From positions 62,001 through 126,000 of the forward strand of contig NZ_BRVN01000009.1 of NCBI RefSeq assembly GCF_026011735.1: 64,000 bases of DNA. Direction: 5' to 3'. Under the pieces are notes generated by a model. It ran no database searches, was not told where the DNA came from, and worked only from the letters and a program-made list of their open reading frames with translations. Origin of the DNA: Dietzia sp. NCCP-2495. Its GTDB lineage: Bacteria > Actinomycetota > Actinomycetes > Mycobacteriales > Mycobacteriaceae. Each line of letters begins with the position of its first letter. Positions within the stretch are counted from its first letter, which is position 1. The position numbers and the translations under genes were made by a program. Positions 54,267-63,590 of this stretch are shown piece after piece.

Positions 54267-54455
54267 CCTGCGTTGGACGACACTGTGCAGGAAAATGAGC
54301 GAGCGGCGTGGGCCCCGCGGCAGCGCGAGATCGAAATGTAACGAATGTGACTAGAGTGGCGAAAGATGCGTGAGTGAACTCGCCGCAGTATCGTGGCGGG
54401 CCGTAAGCAGACCCCGGGCGCCCGCGAGAGCCGGCACCCGATGAAAGGACCTCCC

Positions 54456-55037
54456 GTGCGCCACACGCTCCGCAACGTCGTCGTCGTCGGCACCTCCGCC
54501 CTCCTCCTGACCACCGGGGCGGGAACCGCCGCCGCCCAGGGCTCCCTGGCGCTGCCGTTCGACTTCCCGCTGGAGATCCCCGGCCTGGCCTCCCTGGCGC
54601 CCGCCACCGGGGCCGCGGCCGACACCCCCGAGCAGTCTCCGCAGGGCCAGCCGGCGTTCGCGGTCCCCGAGGAGCTGGCCAAGGAGGCCTTCAAGGGCCG
54701 GATCGTGGCCGGAATCAACGAGTCCCGGACGGCCGTCGGCGCCGAGCGGCTGGTCACCGACCCGGCCCTGTCGGACCGCGCCGCCGCCCGCGCCGAAGAA
54801 CTGGCCGCCGGCGACACCACCACCGGCGACCTCCCCGTGCCCGAGGAGTCCCCGACCAGCGACCGCACCACGCTGGACCTGCCGGCCGACGCCACGCCCA
54901 CGAGCGCGATGACCGCCCAACTCGGCGACACCGGGATGCGCGAGCGGATGCTCTACGGTGAGTTCACCCGCGTCGGCGTGGGCCTGGCGACGGCCGACGA
55001 CGGGCACGTCCACGTGGTGGTCGACTTCGAGCGCTGA
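54456..55037 (+). CDS. Secreted CAP-domain protein
   Basis: 193 residues. Signal peptide (about 1-32, cleavage near GTAAAQ). The CAP fold is recognised by GRIVAGINESRTAVGAERLV, DPALSDRAAARAEELA and FTRVGVGLATADDGHVHVVV. The His of the usual catalytic tetrad is missing, and the domain is short, so enzyme activity is doubtful. GTG 54456 follows AAAGGAC; ATG 54441 is an alternative. Confidence 0.78.
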   Translation: MRHTLRNVVVVGTSALLLTTGAGTAAAQGSLALPFDFPLEIPGLASLAPATGAAADTPEQSPQGQPAFAVPEELAKEAFKGRIVAGINESRTAVGAERLVTDPALSDRAAARAEELAAGDTTTGDLPVPEESPTSDRTTLDLPADATPTSAMTAQLGDTGMRERMLYGEFTRVGVGLATADDGHVHVVVDFER

Positions 55038-55067
55038 GGCTGCGCCCGGCCCCCCACTGGCTGGCGC

Positions 55068-55169
55068 GGTTGCAAGACATCGCCCCTCGGTAGCAAGACA
55101 CGCGGTGCGAGGATTCGGGAAATTTTCGCACCCCATGTCGGGCAGCTGAGGGGCGATGTCTTGCAGCTG
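55068..55169. repeat. Palindromic tetrad repeat, family 2, copy B
   Basis: 102 bases, same length as copy A. GCAAGACATCGCCCCTC (55072-55088) pairs perfectly with GAGGGGCGATGTCTTGC (55148-55164). Inner motifs GGTAGCAAGACAC (55089) and CATGTCGGGCAGCTG (55134) are degenerate. It begins 30 bases past the CAP stop. Confidence 0.85.
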
Positions 55170-55238
55170 CGGGTGCTACCGCTGGTGCTGGCGCTGGCCC
55201 TTCCGCAGCCTCTGCCCCTACCGCTGCCGCCGCTGCTG

Positions 55239-55368
55239 GCAGAAAACCGATCCAACCCAACGAAACCCATCTTGCTGTTCTAAACCCATGGGACCCGCGC
55301 GGTTCTGGCGAAGACAATAGGCAGCGTGGGGTTGGATAGGTTTACTCGGGGTTAGATGGGTTTTCTGC
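55239..55368. repeat. Palindromic element, family 3
   Basis: GCAGAAAACCGATCCAACCC (55239-55258) is matched by its inverse at 55349-55368 with two mismatches. Inner AAACCCATC and GGTTGGATAGGTTT copies repeat the motif in each orientation. Single copy here. The 55038-55428 stretch otherwise has no gene. Confidence 0.7.
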
Positions 55369-55428
55369 GTCTCGACGAGGCGAAATCCGCCGGGTGACTG
55401 GGACGCGGCCCGCCGGGCGGACCGGTGC

Positions 55429-56019
55429 CTACTCGCCCTCGACGCCCGCCAGAAGCGCGTCGAGGCCGGCGGCAAACCGAGGGCCGAAGTCGATCTCCGC
55501 CAGTTCCGGATCCGCAACCCGCAGGTTGTGGTGCGTCTGCTCCTCGAGCCCCAGCCCGATCACGTAGCCGGTCACCACGGCGGCCAGGCCCGGCGCGCGT
55601 TCGGCCAACCCGTGCCGCGCGCACACCTCCTCCACCGCCGCGACCACCGGGTTGACCGCCCCGGCCGCGAGCCCCAGTGCGACGATCTCCGCGCCGTCGG
55701 GCACCCCGGCCACGGCTGCGCGTAGCCCCTCGCCGATCGAGCGCAGCTCCGCCGATGCCGAGCCACCGCCGCCTGCCGAGCTACCGCCACCCGCCGAATC
55801 TCCCCCCGTCGAGCCACCACCGCCCCTCGACCGAACGGTGGCCAGCACGCGCTCGGCCACGGCGGTGAGCAGCGCCTGCTTGGAGGGGATGTGCCAGTAC
55901 AGGGCACTGGGCTGGACCCCGATCCGGGTCGCGAGCGTGCGCATCGACATCCCCGCCAGCCCGGACTCCTGCAGCAGCTCGAGGGCGGTGTCGACGACCG
56001 ACGTCTTGGATAAGGCCAC
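55429..56019 (-). CDS. bioQ: TetR-family regulator, BioQ-type
   Basis: 196 residues. HTH: VVDTALELLQESGLAGMSMR TLATRIGVQPSALYWHIPSK QALL. A Gly/Ser-rich linker (about 74-93) precedes the ligand domain. It diverges from bioB, and the region between has three TGAAC-N3-GT palindromes matching the BioQ operator known in Corynebacterium and Mycobacterium (TGAAC-N3-GTTAC). GTG 56019 has TAGGAT 8 bases before it; the open frame beyond that would include the operators. Confidence 0.85.
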   Translation of the reverse strand: MALSKTSVVDTALELLQESGLAGMSMRTLATRIGVQPSALYWHIPSKQALLTAVAERVLATVRSRGGGGSTGGDSAGGGSSAGGGGSASAELRSIGEGLRAAVAGVPDGAEIVALGLAAGAVNPVVAAVEEVCARHGLAERAPGLAAVVTGYVIGLGLEEQTHHNLRVADPELAEIDFGPRFAAGLDALLAGVEGE

Positions 56020-56027
56020 GATAGCCG

Positions 56028-56033
56028 ATCCTA
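56028..56033 (-). promoter_or_regulatory. -10 box of bioQ, leaderless
   Basis: TAGGAT on the minus strand, 8 bases from GTG 56019; operator 56055-56067 covers its upstream part. Confidence 0.5.
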
Positions 56034-56054
56034 CCGGCCCGACACCCCCACTCC

Positions 56055-56116
56055 TGAACGCTGTACAAGTGGCGCCGACCACGCTAGCTTGAACGGCGTT
56101 CAATGAACGTCGTTCA
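56055..56116. promoter_or_regulatory. BioQ operator cluster
   Basis: Three sites: TGAAC-GCT-GTACA (56055-56067), TTGAAC-GGC-GTTCAA (56089-56103, perfect palindrome) and TGAAC-GTC-GTTCA (56104-56116, perfect). The last two abut. The first covers the bioQ promoter, the others lie at the bioB 5' end, so one repressor can control both directions. Confidence 0.8.
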
Positions 56117-56126
56117 GGAGGAAGAC

Positions 56127-57362
56127 ATGGCCCCCACCCCGACCACCCCCAGCTGGCACGCCCTTGCCGACCGCGTCCTGGCCGGCGAGCAGCTCACCGC
56201 CGCCGAGGCCGCGCAGATCCTCAAGGCGCCGGACGCGGAGATCATGGAGGTCGTCGGCGCCGCCTCGCGCCTGCGCTTCCGCCACTTCGGCAACAAGGTC
56301 AAGGTCAACTACCTGGTCAACCTCAAGAGCGGCCTGTGCCCCGAGGACTGCTTCTACTGCTCGCAGCGACTCAACTCCACCGCCGGCATCCTGCGCTACA
56401 CGTGGCTGAACACCGAGGAGGCACTCACGGCGGCCAAGGCAGGTATCGCCGCCGGGGCCTCGCGCGTGTGCCTGGTCGCCAGCGGCACGGGCCCGAGCAA
56501 CCGCGAGGTCGGCAAGGTCACCGACATCATCGAGGCCATCAAGTCGGACACGCCGGGCGTCGAGGTCTGCGCGTGCCTGGGCGCGCTCAAGGACGGCCAG
56601 GCCGAGTCATTGTGCGCATCCGGCGCGGACGCCTACAACCACAACCTCAACACGGCCGAGAGCCACTACGAGGAGATCTGCACCACCCACACCTACGCCG
56701 ACCGCGAGCACACGGTCGCCCAGGCCCACGGCGCGGGCCTCTCCGCGTGCTCGGGCTTCATCGCCGGCATGGGCGAGACGCACGAGCAGCTCGCCGAGCT
56801 CGCCGTGGCGCTGCGGGACAAGGGCGTCGACTCGATCCCGGTGAACTTCCTGCTGCCCTTCGACGGCACCCCGCTCGAGGGCGTGGACACCCTCAACCCG
56901 CGCGACTGCCTGCGCATCCTGTCGATGGTGCGGTTCGTCGCCCCGGACACCGAGATCCGCGTGGCCGCCGGCCGCGAGCGCCACCTGGGCAACCTCCAGG
57001 GGATCGCCCTGTACGTGGCCAACTCGCTGTTCCTCGGCGACTACCTCACCAGCGAGGGCCAGCCCGGCGCCGCGGACCTGCAGATGATCGCCGACGCCGG
57101 CCTCGAGGTGCTGCGCATGGAGGAGAACGTCGGGGGTGGGTGCGCCGGGAGCGCCGGGTGCGGCGATCAGGGGTGCCATGGTTCCGACGACGACAACGCC
57201 GTCGCAGCATTCTCGGACCCGGAGGCGGCACCGGCCACCCGGTCCGCGCTGTCCACCGCGTCCACGCAGTCCACCGCATCCGCACAGCCCACCGGGTCCA
57301 AGCAGTCCCCGGTGGCGATCCGCACGCGTGGCGCCGGCACCTCCGAGCCCGCGAACGCCTGA
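56127..57362 (+). CDS. bioB: Biotin synthase with Cys-containing C-terminal insert
   Basis: Radical-SAM enzyme inserting sulfur into dethiobiotin. Cys71, Cys75 and Cys78 ([11 protein letters not shown]) bind the SAM cluster; [14 protein letters not shown] and [11 protein letters not shown] are canonical. At 411 residues it is about 60 longer than usual: between the core and a conserved tail ([13 protein letters not shown]) lie [17 protein letters not shown] (Cys339, 345, 350) and a Ser/Thr/Ala linker. ATG 56127 follows GGAGGAAG. The mycobacterial BioB helper BsaP is Cys-rich and no such gene follows here. Confidence 0.95.
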   Translation: MAPTPTTPSWHALADRVLAGEQLTAAEAAQILKAPDAEIMEVVGAASRLRFRHFGNKVKVNYLVNLKSGLCPEDCFYCSQRLNSTAGILRYTWLNTEEALTAAKAGIAAGASRVCLVASGTGPSNREVGKVTDIIEAIKSDTPGVEVCACLGALKDGQAESLCASGADAYNHNLNTAESHYEEICTTHTYADREHTVAQAHGAGLSACSGFIAGMGETHEQLAELAVALRDKGVDSIPVNFLLPFDGTPLEGVDTLNPRDCLRILSMVRFVAPDTEIRVAAGRERHLGNLQGIALYVANSLFLGDYLTSEGQPGAADLQMIADAGLEVLRMEENVGGGCAGSAGCGDQGCHGSDDDNAVAAFSDPEAAPATRSALSTASTQSTASAQPTGSKQSPVAIRTRGAGTSEPANA

Positions 57363-57363
57363 C

Positions 57364-58767
57364 ATGGCCCCGCATACGCTCGCCCCGTCCCTGGCCGGCC
57401 CGGCCGCTCCCCCCGCCTCGGCCCCGTCCAGCCGCGTCACCGAGGACCCGACCGCCCACGTCACCGAGGACCAGGCCGCCCTCATCGCCGCGGATGCCGA
57501 GCACGTCTGGCACCCCTACGGCGGGTTCCCGGCGTCAACGCAGCCGCTGCCGGTGGCCTCGGCCGAGGGGGTCCGGCTCCGCCTGGCCGACGGCCGCGAG
57601 CTCATCGACGGCATGAGCTCGTGGTGGGCGGCGATCCACGGCTACCGCCACGCGCACCTCGACTCCGCCGCGCACCGGCAGGTCGACACCATGAGCCACG
57701 TCATGTTCGGCGGTCTCACGCACGCGCCGGCGGTGGAGCTCGCGCAGCGGCTCGCGCGGATGGCCCCGGGCGAGCTGACCAAGGTGTTCCTGGCCGACTC
57801 GGGCTCGGTGTCGGTCGAGGTCGCCGCCAAGATGGCCCTGCAGTACCAGCGCTCGCTGGGCCGCACCGGTCGGACGCGGCTGGCCACGTGGCGGGGCGGC
57901 TACCACGGGGACACGCTGAGCCCGATGAGCGTGTGCGACCCCGAGGGCGGCATGCACCGCATGTGGTCCGGGGTGGTGCGTGAGCAGGTGTTCGCCCCGG
58001 TCCCGCCGGCCGACTACGACCCCGCCTACGTCACCGAGCTCGAGCGCACCATTGCCGATCATGCCGACGAGCTCGCGGGCATCATCGTGGAGCCGGTGGT
58101 CCAGGGCGCGGGCGGGATGCGCTTCCACCACCCGGGTTACCTGCGGGACCTGCGGCGGATCGCCGACGAGCACCAACTCCTGCTGATCTTCGACGAGATC
58201 GCCACCGCCTTCGGCCGCACCGGCACGCTCTTCGCCTCCGAGCACAGCGCGGGCCCCGGCCAGCCCGCCGTCGCCCCGGACATCCTCTGCGTGGGCAAGG
58301 CCCTGACCGGCGGGTACCTCACCCTGGCGGCCACGCTGACCACCGAGCACGTGGCCGAGGTGATCAGCGCCGGCGAGGCGGGCGGGCTCGCGCACGGGCC
58401 GACGTTCATGGGCAACCCGCTGGCGTGCGCGGTGGCCTGCGCGTCTCTGGACCTCATCGAGCAGGGCGACTGGCGCACGCAGGTGCCGAACATCGAGGAC
58501 GGCCTGCGCCGCGGCCTGGCACCGGCGCGGGACCTGCCGAACGTGGTGGACGTGCGGGTGCTGGGAGCGATCGGCGTGATCCAGCTGGACAGCCCTGTCG
58601 ATATGACGACGACGACGTCGGCCGTCACCTCCCGTGGCGTGTGGCTACGCCCCTTCCGAGACCTCGTCTACACCATGCCGCCTTACATCTGTAGCGACGA
58701 GGAGATAGCCACGATCTGTGCCGCTCTGCTCGCCGGGGCGGCCTCGCAAGCGAAGGGCCACGCCTGA
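57364..58767 (+). CDS. bioA: 7,8-diaminopelargonic acid synthase
   Basis: PLP aminotransferase using SAM as amino donor. [29 protein letters not shown] (in [19 protein letters not shown]), [14 protein letters not shown] with the PLP Asp, and [15 protein letters not shown] with the PLP Lys are present. 467 residues including an Ala/Pro-rich extra N-terminus of about 40. ATG 57364 is one base past the bioB stop. Confidence 0.95.
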   Translation: MAPHTLAPSLAGPAAPPASAPSSRVTEDPTAHVTEDQAALIAADAEHVWHPYGGFPASTQPLPVASAEGVRLRLADGRELIDGMSSWWAAIHGYRHAHLDSAAHRQVDTMSHVMFGGLTHAPAVELAQRLARMAPGELTKVFLADSGSVSVEVAAKMALQYQRSLGRTGRTRLATWRGGYHGDTLSPMSVCDPEGGMHRMWSGVVREQVFAPVPPADYDPAYVTELERTIADHADELAGIIVEPVVQGAGGMRFHHPGYLRDLRRIADEHQLLLIFDEIATAFGRTGTLFASEHSAGPGQPAVAPDILCVGKALTGGYLTLAATLTTEHVAEVISAGEAGGLAHGPTFMGNPLACAVACASLDLIEQGDWRTQVPNIEDGLRRGLAPARDLPNVVDVRVLGAIGVIQLDSPVDMTTTTSAVTSRGVWLRPFRDLVYTMPPYICSDEEIATICAALLAGAASQAKGHA

Positions 58768-59963
58768 TGACCGACCGTTCCCCCGCTCTCGACTGGCTGG
58801 ACGCGGCCGCTGCGGACCGCCGGGCCCGGAACCTGGACCGGAGGCTCCGGCCGCGCGTGGCCGGCGAGCGCATGATCGACCTGGCCTCCAACGACTACCT
58901 GGGGCTGGGCACCCACCCCGAGGTGATCCGGGGCGCGGTGGACGCCGCCCGCGAGTGGGGCGCCGGGGCCACCGGGTCCCGCCTGGTCACCGGCACCACG
59001 GCCGCGCACCACGCGCTGGAGTCCGAGCTCGCCGCCTTCACCGGGCACCCCGCCGCGCTGGTGTTCTCCTCCGGGTACACCGCCAATCTCGGCGCCGTGG
59101 TAGCGCTGTCGGGTCGCGGGTCGCTGATCGTCTCCGACGGGGGCTCGCACGCTTCCCTGGTGGACGCGTGCCGGCTGTCGAGGGCCCGCGTCGTCGTCGT
59201 CGAACGGGGTGACGTCGCGGCCGTGGAACGGGCGCTGGCCACGCGGTCCGAGGAGCGCGCGCTGGTGGTCACGGACTCGGTGTACAGCGCCGACGGGCAC
59301 CTCGCCCCGGTCACCGGCCTGCACGAGGCGTGCCGCCGGCACGGCGCGGTGCTGCTGGTCGACGAGGCGCACGGCCTAGGGGTGCGCGGTCGCGGCGGGC
59401 GCGGCCTCGTCGACGAGCTGGGGCTGACCCGCCACGAGGACGTGGTGGTCACCGCGACACTGTCCAAGGCGCTCGGCGCGCAGGGCGGGGTGGTTCTCAC
59501 CTCGCCGCGGGTGCGCGAGCACCTCGTCGACACCGCACGCCCCTTCATCTTTGACACCGGCCTCGCACCGGCGAGCGTGGGCGCGGCCCGCGCGGCGCTA
59601 CAGGTGTTGCGTCGGGAACCCGGGCGGGCGCGGCGCGTGCTCGAGGTGGCCGAACACCTGGCCGAGGTCACGGGCGCGGACCGGCCGACCTCGGCGGTGG
59701 TGTCGGTGATCCTGGGCGACGCGCACCGCGCCTATGCGGCCTCGCAGCGCTGCGCCGAGCTGGGGCTGCGAGTGGGATGCTTCCGCCCGCCGTCGGTCCC
59801 CGAAGGCACCGCGCGGCTGCGGCTGACCGCCCGCGCCGACCTGACCGACGCCGAGCTCGACGCCGCGAGCGAGGTGCTGACCACCGTGCTGACCGGACAC
59901 TGGTCGGACGTGGCCGGTTCCGCGCTGGCAGGGGCCGCCGCGGCCGTCGAGATGCGCACATGA
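58767..59963 (+). CDS. bioF: 8-amino-7-oxononanoate synthase
   Basis: 398 residues, alpha-oxoamine synthase. [68 protein letters not shown] and the PLP Lys in [13 protein letters not shown] are all intact. Condenses pimeloyl-ACP/CoA and alanine. Overlaps bioA by one base and bioD by four. Confidence 0.96.
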   Translation: MTDRSPALDWLDAAAADRRARNLDRRLRPRVAGERMIDLASNDYLGLGTHPEVIRGAVDAAREWGAGATGSRLVTGTTAAHHALESELAAFTGHPAALVFSSGYTANLGAVVALSGRGSLIVSDGGSHASLVDACRLSRARVVVVERGDVAAVERALATRSEERALVVTDSVYSADGHLAPVTGLHEACRRHGAVLLVDEAHGLGVRGRGGRGLVDELGLTRHEDVVVTATLSKALGAQGGVVLTSPRVREHLVDTARPFIFDTGLAPASVGAARAALQVLRREPGRARRVLEVAEHLAEVTGADRPTSAVVSVILGDAHRAYAASQRCAELGLRVGCFRPPSVPEGTARLRLTARADLTDAELDAASEVLTTVLTGHWSDVAGSALAGAAAAVEMRT

Positions 59964-60706
59964 CCACCGCACGCCTCGGACAGGCCGTCCTCACCGGCAC
60001 CGGCACCGACGTCGGCAAGACCGTCGCCACCGCGGCACTTGCCGCGCTCGGGCGGGCCGCCGGGCTGGACGTGGGCATCTGCAAGCCCCTCCAGACCGGG
60101 CTCGGCCCCGGGGAGCCGGGGGACGCCCACGAGGCCGCCCGGCTCGCCGGGGTGACGCGCACGCTCGAGGTCCGGCGGCTGCCGGATCCGCTGGCGCCCG
60201 AGACCGCGGCGCGGGTCGCCGGCCAGCCGCAGCCGACGCTGGCCGGGCTCGTCGACCCGATCCGCGGGTGGCTCGGTGGGGCCGACACCGCGACGGCGCA
60301 GCCGAGGCTGGACCTCGTCGAGGGCGCGGGCGGACTGCTCGTACGGCTGGGCACGGACCTGACGATCCTCGACCTGGCCGCCGCCCTCGGGGCCCCGCTG
60401 GTCGTGGTCACGCGCGCCGGGCTGGGCACGCTCTCGGACACCGAGCTCACGGTCCGTGCGATCGAGGCCGCCGGCCTGCGGTGCGCGGGGATCGTGGTGG
60501 GGTCGTGGCCCGCCGAGCCGAATCTGGCCGAGCGGTGCAACCTCGAGGACCTGCCGCGACTGACCGGGGTCCCGCTGCTCGGGCGGATCCCCCACGGCGC
60601 CGGCGGGCTGGCCCCGGACGAGTTCGCCCGCCGGGCACCGGGATGGTTCTCCGCGGGCGCGACGGCGGCACTCCTCCCCGGCCACCTCCCCTCGCGACCA
60701 CGCTGA
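59960..60706 (+). CDS. bioD: Dethiobiotin synthetase
   Basis: 248 residues. The P-loop [23 protein letters not shown] and [12 protein letters not shown] are the family motifs. Carries out ATP-dependent ring closure to dethiobiotin. Start overlaps the bioF stop (ATGA). Pimelate-forming genes (bioC/bioH or bioI) are not in the window. Last gene of bioBAFD. Confidence 0.95.
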   Translation: MTTARLGQAVLTGTGTDVGKTVATAALAALGRAAGLDVGICKPLQTGLGPGEPGDAHEAARLAGVTRTLEVRRLPDPLAPETAARVAGQPQPTLAGLVDPIRGWLGGADTATAQPRLDLVEGAGGLLVRLGTDLTILDLAAALGAPLVVVTRAGLGTLSDTELTVRAIEAAGLRCAGIVVGSWPAEPNLAERCNLEDLPRLTGVPLLGRIPHGAGGLAPDEFARRAPGWFSAGATAALLPGHLPSRPR

Positions 60707-60845
60707 GGTTCTCCCTCGGGGGTCGACCAGAGCCTGTCGATCGCACTGATCGCGGACCCCCGGTTCGGGTCGCGGGGACACCACCCGGACCACCCACATC
60801 CGCCCTCCGGGCACGACCCCCACGGACACGCGGGAGGATAGGCCT

Positions 60846-60881
60846 ATGCCGATCCCCTACCTCGCCTCACACACGGACTGA
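60846..60881 (+). CDS. Putative 11-residue leader peptide (MPIPYLASHTD)
   Basis: The ATG follows a near-perfect ribosome binding site (GGGAGGA, 60832-60838) at seven bases, stronger than that of the gene 9 bases beyond its stop. Length and spacing suit a translated leader. The 60707-60845 gap upstream contains no recognisable gene. Confidence 0.4.
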   Translation: MPIPYLASHTD

Positions 60882-60889
60882 GAAGAGTC

Positions 60890-61576
60890 GTGGAGTTCCT
60901 CACCGTCCTGTTCCTCATCGGTATCACCGCCGAGGCGATGACCGGCGCGCTGGCCGCCGGTCGCGAGCGCATGGACCTGTTCGGAGTGGTGATCGTCGCC
61001 TGCGTCACCGCCATCGGCGGCGGCTCAATACGGGACGTCCTGCTCGGTCACTATCCACTCATCTGGGTGCAACACCCTTCCTACCTCGCCCTGGTCGCGC
61101 TGGCTGCGGTCCTCACCGTTGTCGTCGCCCCGATCATGCGGCACTTCAGAGTGCTTTTTCTTGGACTCGACGCACTCGGACTGGCGGTTTTCGCGATCAT
61201 CGGTGCCCGGATCGCTCTCGAGATGGGGCACGGCGTCATCATCGCCGTCGCCGCCGCGGTCATCACAGGCGTCTTCGGGGGAGTCATGCGTGACCTCCTG
61301 TGCGACCGTGTCCCGCTGGTGTTCCGCCAGGAGTTGTACGCCAGCATCGCCATCTTGGCCGCGCTCCTGTTCATGGGACTGGCGGCTGCGGGCGTCCCGG
61401 AGAACTGGGCCGCTGTGATCACCCTGGTCGTGGGGTTCGGCCTGCGGGTGGCCGCGATCCGCTTCAAGCTCGGTCTACCGGTGTTCGACTACTACCAGCA
61501 GGCCGAACGCCGCCCTCTGGGCAGTCGTCGTAGGCATCGCTGGAGCATCCGGGGCTCGTCGGACGACCTGGACTGA
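60890..61576 (+). CDS. TRIC/UPF0126 (YadS-like) membrane channel protein
   Basis: 228 residues with seven helices in two related halves. Each half contains the family's GGGxxRDxL element: AIGGGSIRDVLLG and GVFGGVMRDLLCD. Prokaryotic TRIC homologues form trimeric cation channels; E. coli YadS and YicG relatives have been tied to glycine uptake. GTG 60890 follows AGAAGAG. Its 3' end nearly touches the converging next gene. Confidence 0.9.
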   Translation: MEFLTVLFLIGITAEAMTGALAAGRERMDLFGVVIVACVTAIGGGSIRDVLLGHYPLIWVQHPSYLALVALAAVLTVVVAPIMRHFRVLFLGLDALGLAVFAIIGARIALEMGHGVIIAVAAAVITGVFGGVMRDLLCDRVPLVFRQELYASIAILAALLFMGLAAAGVPENWAAVITLVVGFGLRVAAIRFKLGLPVFDYYQQAERRPLGSRRRHRWSIRGSSDDLD

Positions 61577-61581
61577 CGAAT

Positions 61582-62196
61582 CTATCGACTCGACAGTAGA
61601 GCCACGCCTTCCCCGGACAGCTGATCCAGGTAGGTCCGGCGGCCGGCCATCGCCATGACCAGAGCGAGCACCGGGCCGGCGACCTCGGGGCCGTCGCCGG
61701 CAGAGAAGTCACTGTCGGTCGCCCGCAACGACACACCCGCGACCGTGGTCTTGCTGTTCACCGTGAAGTCGCGCGAGGAGTAGAACCGGGCGACCTCGGT
61801 GGCGGCGCCCGTGTCAGCGCGGCTCGGGAGCCCGAGAGGCTGCCGGATGTCCTCGGAGTGCACGATCACCTCGCCCAGGTACGCGGGCAGGTCCCCGGTC
61901 GGCGCGACGGTCGAGTCGATCACCGCACGGAAGCGATCCAGGGTCTCCTGCGGTGTAGCGCCGAGGTGCTCGCGCAGGCGTCGCTCGTTGTGTACGGCGG
62001 GCCGGAATCCGGCCGCGACGATGCTCCGTATCCACGCCCACCTACCGACCGACGCCGCAGCGGTGAGGTGCGCGACCACGTGCTCGACGTCCCATGCGCC
62101 GCACAGGGTCGCGTGCTTCCACTGCGCGGCCTCGAGCCCGGCCAGATCGTCGGCCAGGTCCTTGCGCGCCCGGTGCGTTGCCTGCCATATGTCCAT
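61582..62196 (-). CDS. Mycothiol-dependent maleylpyruvate isomerase-family (DinB-like) protein
   Basis: 204 residues. WQATHRARKDLADDLAGLEA, LCGAWDVEHVVAHLTAAASV and GEVIVHSEDIRQPLGLP supply the three metal/His positions of the TIGR03083-type DinB fold, which uses mycothiol, a thiol limited to actinobacteria. Substrate unknown. ATG 62196 is preferred to the earlier in-frame start because AAAGGGA lies just before it. Confidence 0.88.
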   Translation of the reverse strand: MDIWQATHRARKDLADDLAGLEAAQWKHATLCGAWDVEHVVAHLTAAASVGRWAWIRSIVAAGFRPAVHNERRLREHLGATPQETLDRFRAVIDSTVAPTGDLPAYLGEVIVHSEDIRQPLGLPSRADTGAATEVARFYSSRDFTVNSKTTVAGVSLRATDSDFSAGDGPEVAGPVLALVMAMAGRRTYLDQLSGEGVALLSSR

Positions 62197-62400
62197 GTCC
62201 CGTCCCTTTCGTTGCCTCCCCCGACTCGACCGGGCGCAAGCATTCACGAATGCGGCGGTCTGCCAGCAGTGATCACCGTATCCGCGAAGCCACAGAGTGC
62301 CGTGTCGATCTACCCTTCTGCCGAAACTCCCACAGGCTTCAACGTGGGCCCCTCGAATCGCCGTCGCCGAACTCTCCCGGCTGTACGATCGGGTAAATCA

Positions 62401-62416
62401 TGTGATCCACATCACG
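62401..62416 (+). promoter_or_regulatory. CRP/GlxR-like site upstream of the F420-type oxidoreductase
   Basis: TGTGA-TCCACA-TCACG, one mismatch at the last base; 50 bases before ATG 62466. The rest of 62197-62465 has no clear gene. Confidence 0.6.
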
Positions 62417-62465
62417 AGCGAGTCCGTTAGGGACAACCGTGAGACCCCACCGCCGGAAGGCGCCC

Positions 62466-63590
62466 ATGCCCGAAGAAGACACTGCTGCCCCGCTCATGCC
62501 CGAGCTCGCCAGTTACGGGCTCGCCGGTCACTCAGCGGCACCGGCCGACCTGCTGACAGAAGTCTCCCGCGCCGAGGATCTCGGACTCGGCTCGATCCTG
62601 CTGTCGGAACGCTTCGCGCTCAAGGACGCAGGAGTGATGGCCGGGGCGGCGGTCGCCTCATCGAGCCGCATCGGCATCGGCACGGCCGCGACCAATCACA
62701 ACACGCGTCACCCGCTAGTCACGGCCACCATGGCCACCACGCTGCACAGAATGTCGGGCGGACGCTATGCGTTGGGACTGGGCAGGGGCATCCCGCTCCT
62801 GTTCGACATCATGGGGCTGCCCCATGTCACCTCGGCGCAGCTCGCCGACGCCATCGGCATCTACCGCACCCTGTGGCGAGGCGGAGCGGTGGCCGGACAC
62901 GATGGTCCCGCCGGCACCTACCCCTACCTGGTACAAGACACCTCCTTCGACGAGGACATCCCAATCCTGCTCATGGCGATGGGGGACAACTCGCTGCGCC
63001 TGGCCGGGCAGCTGGCCGACGGGGTGGTGTTACACACCTTCATGTCGGACGCGGCTGTGGAGCGGTCGGTGCGGTTGGTCCGCGAGTCCGCAGAGAAGGC
63101 CGGCCGCGACCCCGCATCGGTGCGGATCTGGTCGGTCATGGCCACCATTGAGGAGTCGCTCGACGAGGCCGCGCGCCTGCGCAAGCTCGCCGGCCGGTTG
63201 GCCACCTACCTGACCGGGTACGGCGACGTCCTGGTTCGAGTGAACGGCTGGGACCCGGCCGGACTCGAATCGTTCCGCTCCGACGAGCGGCTGGCCGCCC
63301 ATGCGGGCGCGCTCGACGCGACTGCCGACCTCGACATCCTCCGGCATGCCCGCGATGTGCTGCCGGATGAGTGGCTGGACTGCGCCGCCGTCGGCAGCGC
63401 GAGCCACTGCGCAGACCGGATCGAGGCGCAACTGGCGCTCGGTGCCGACTCGGTGGTCCTGCACGGAGCCACTCCGGATGAGCTCGCGCCCGTGCTCGAC
63501 TTATGGCGAACCCGGCGGGACCCCAACCGCTTCACTCACCTCGATCCCAATCCGGGTCGATTCCTCTCGCGGAAGGACTCCCCGTCATGA
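62466..63590 (+). CDS. Luciferase-like F420-dependent oxidoreductase (TIGR03857-type)
   Basis: 374 residues. A TIM-barrel LLM protein: LGLGSILLSERFALKDAGVM, GIGTAATNHNTRHPLVTATM, MSGGRYALGLGRGIPLLFD, then ILLMAMGDNSLRLAGQLADG. The N-terminus and TNHNTRHP strand are typical of F420-type mycobacterial LLM enzymes. ATG 62466 follows GGAAGG by five bases. The stop overlaps the start of the phosphotransferase gene, so they are probably one unit. Confidence 0.82.
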   Translation: MPEEDTAAPLMPELASYGLAGHSAAPADLLTEVSRAEDLGLGSILLSERFALKDAGVMAGAAVASSSRIGIGTAATNHNTRHPLVTATMATTLHRMSGGRYALGLGRGIPLLFDIMGLPHVTSAQLADAIGIYRTLWRGGAVAGHDGPAGTYPYLVQDTSFDEDIPILLMAMGDNSLRLAGQLADGVVLHTFMSDAAVERSVRLVRESAEKAGRDPASVRIWSVMATIEESLDEAARLRKLAGRLATYLTGYGDVLVRVNGWDPAGLESFRSDERLAAHAGALDATADLDILRHARDVLPDEWLDCAAVGSASHCADRIEAQLALGADSVVLHGATPDELAPVLDLWRTRRDPNRFTHLDPNPGRFLSRKDSPS

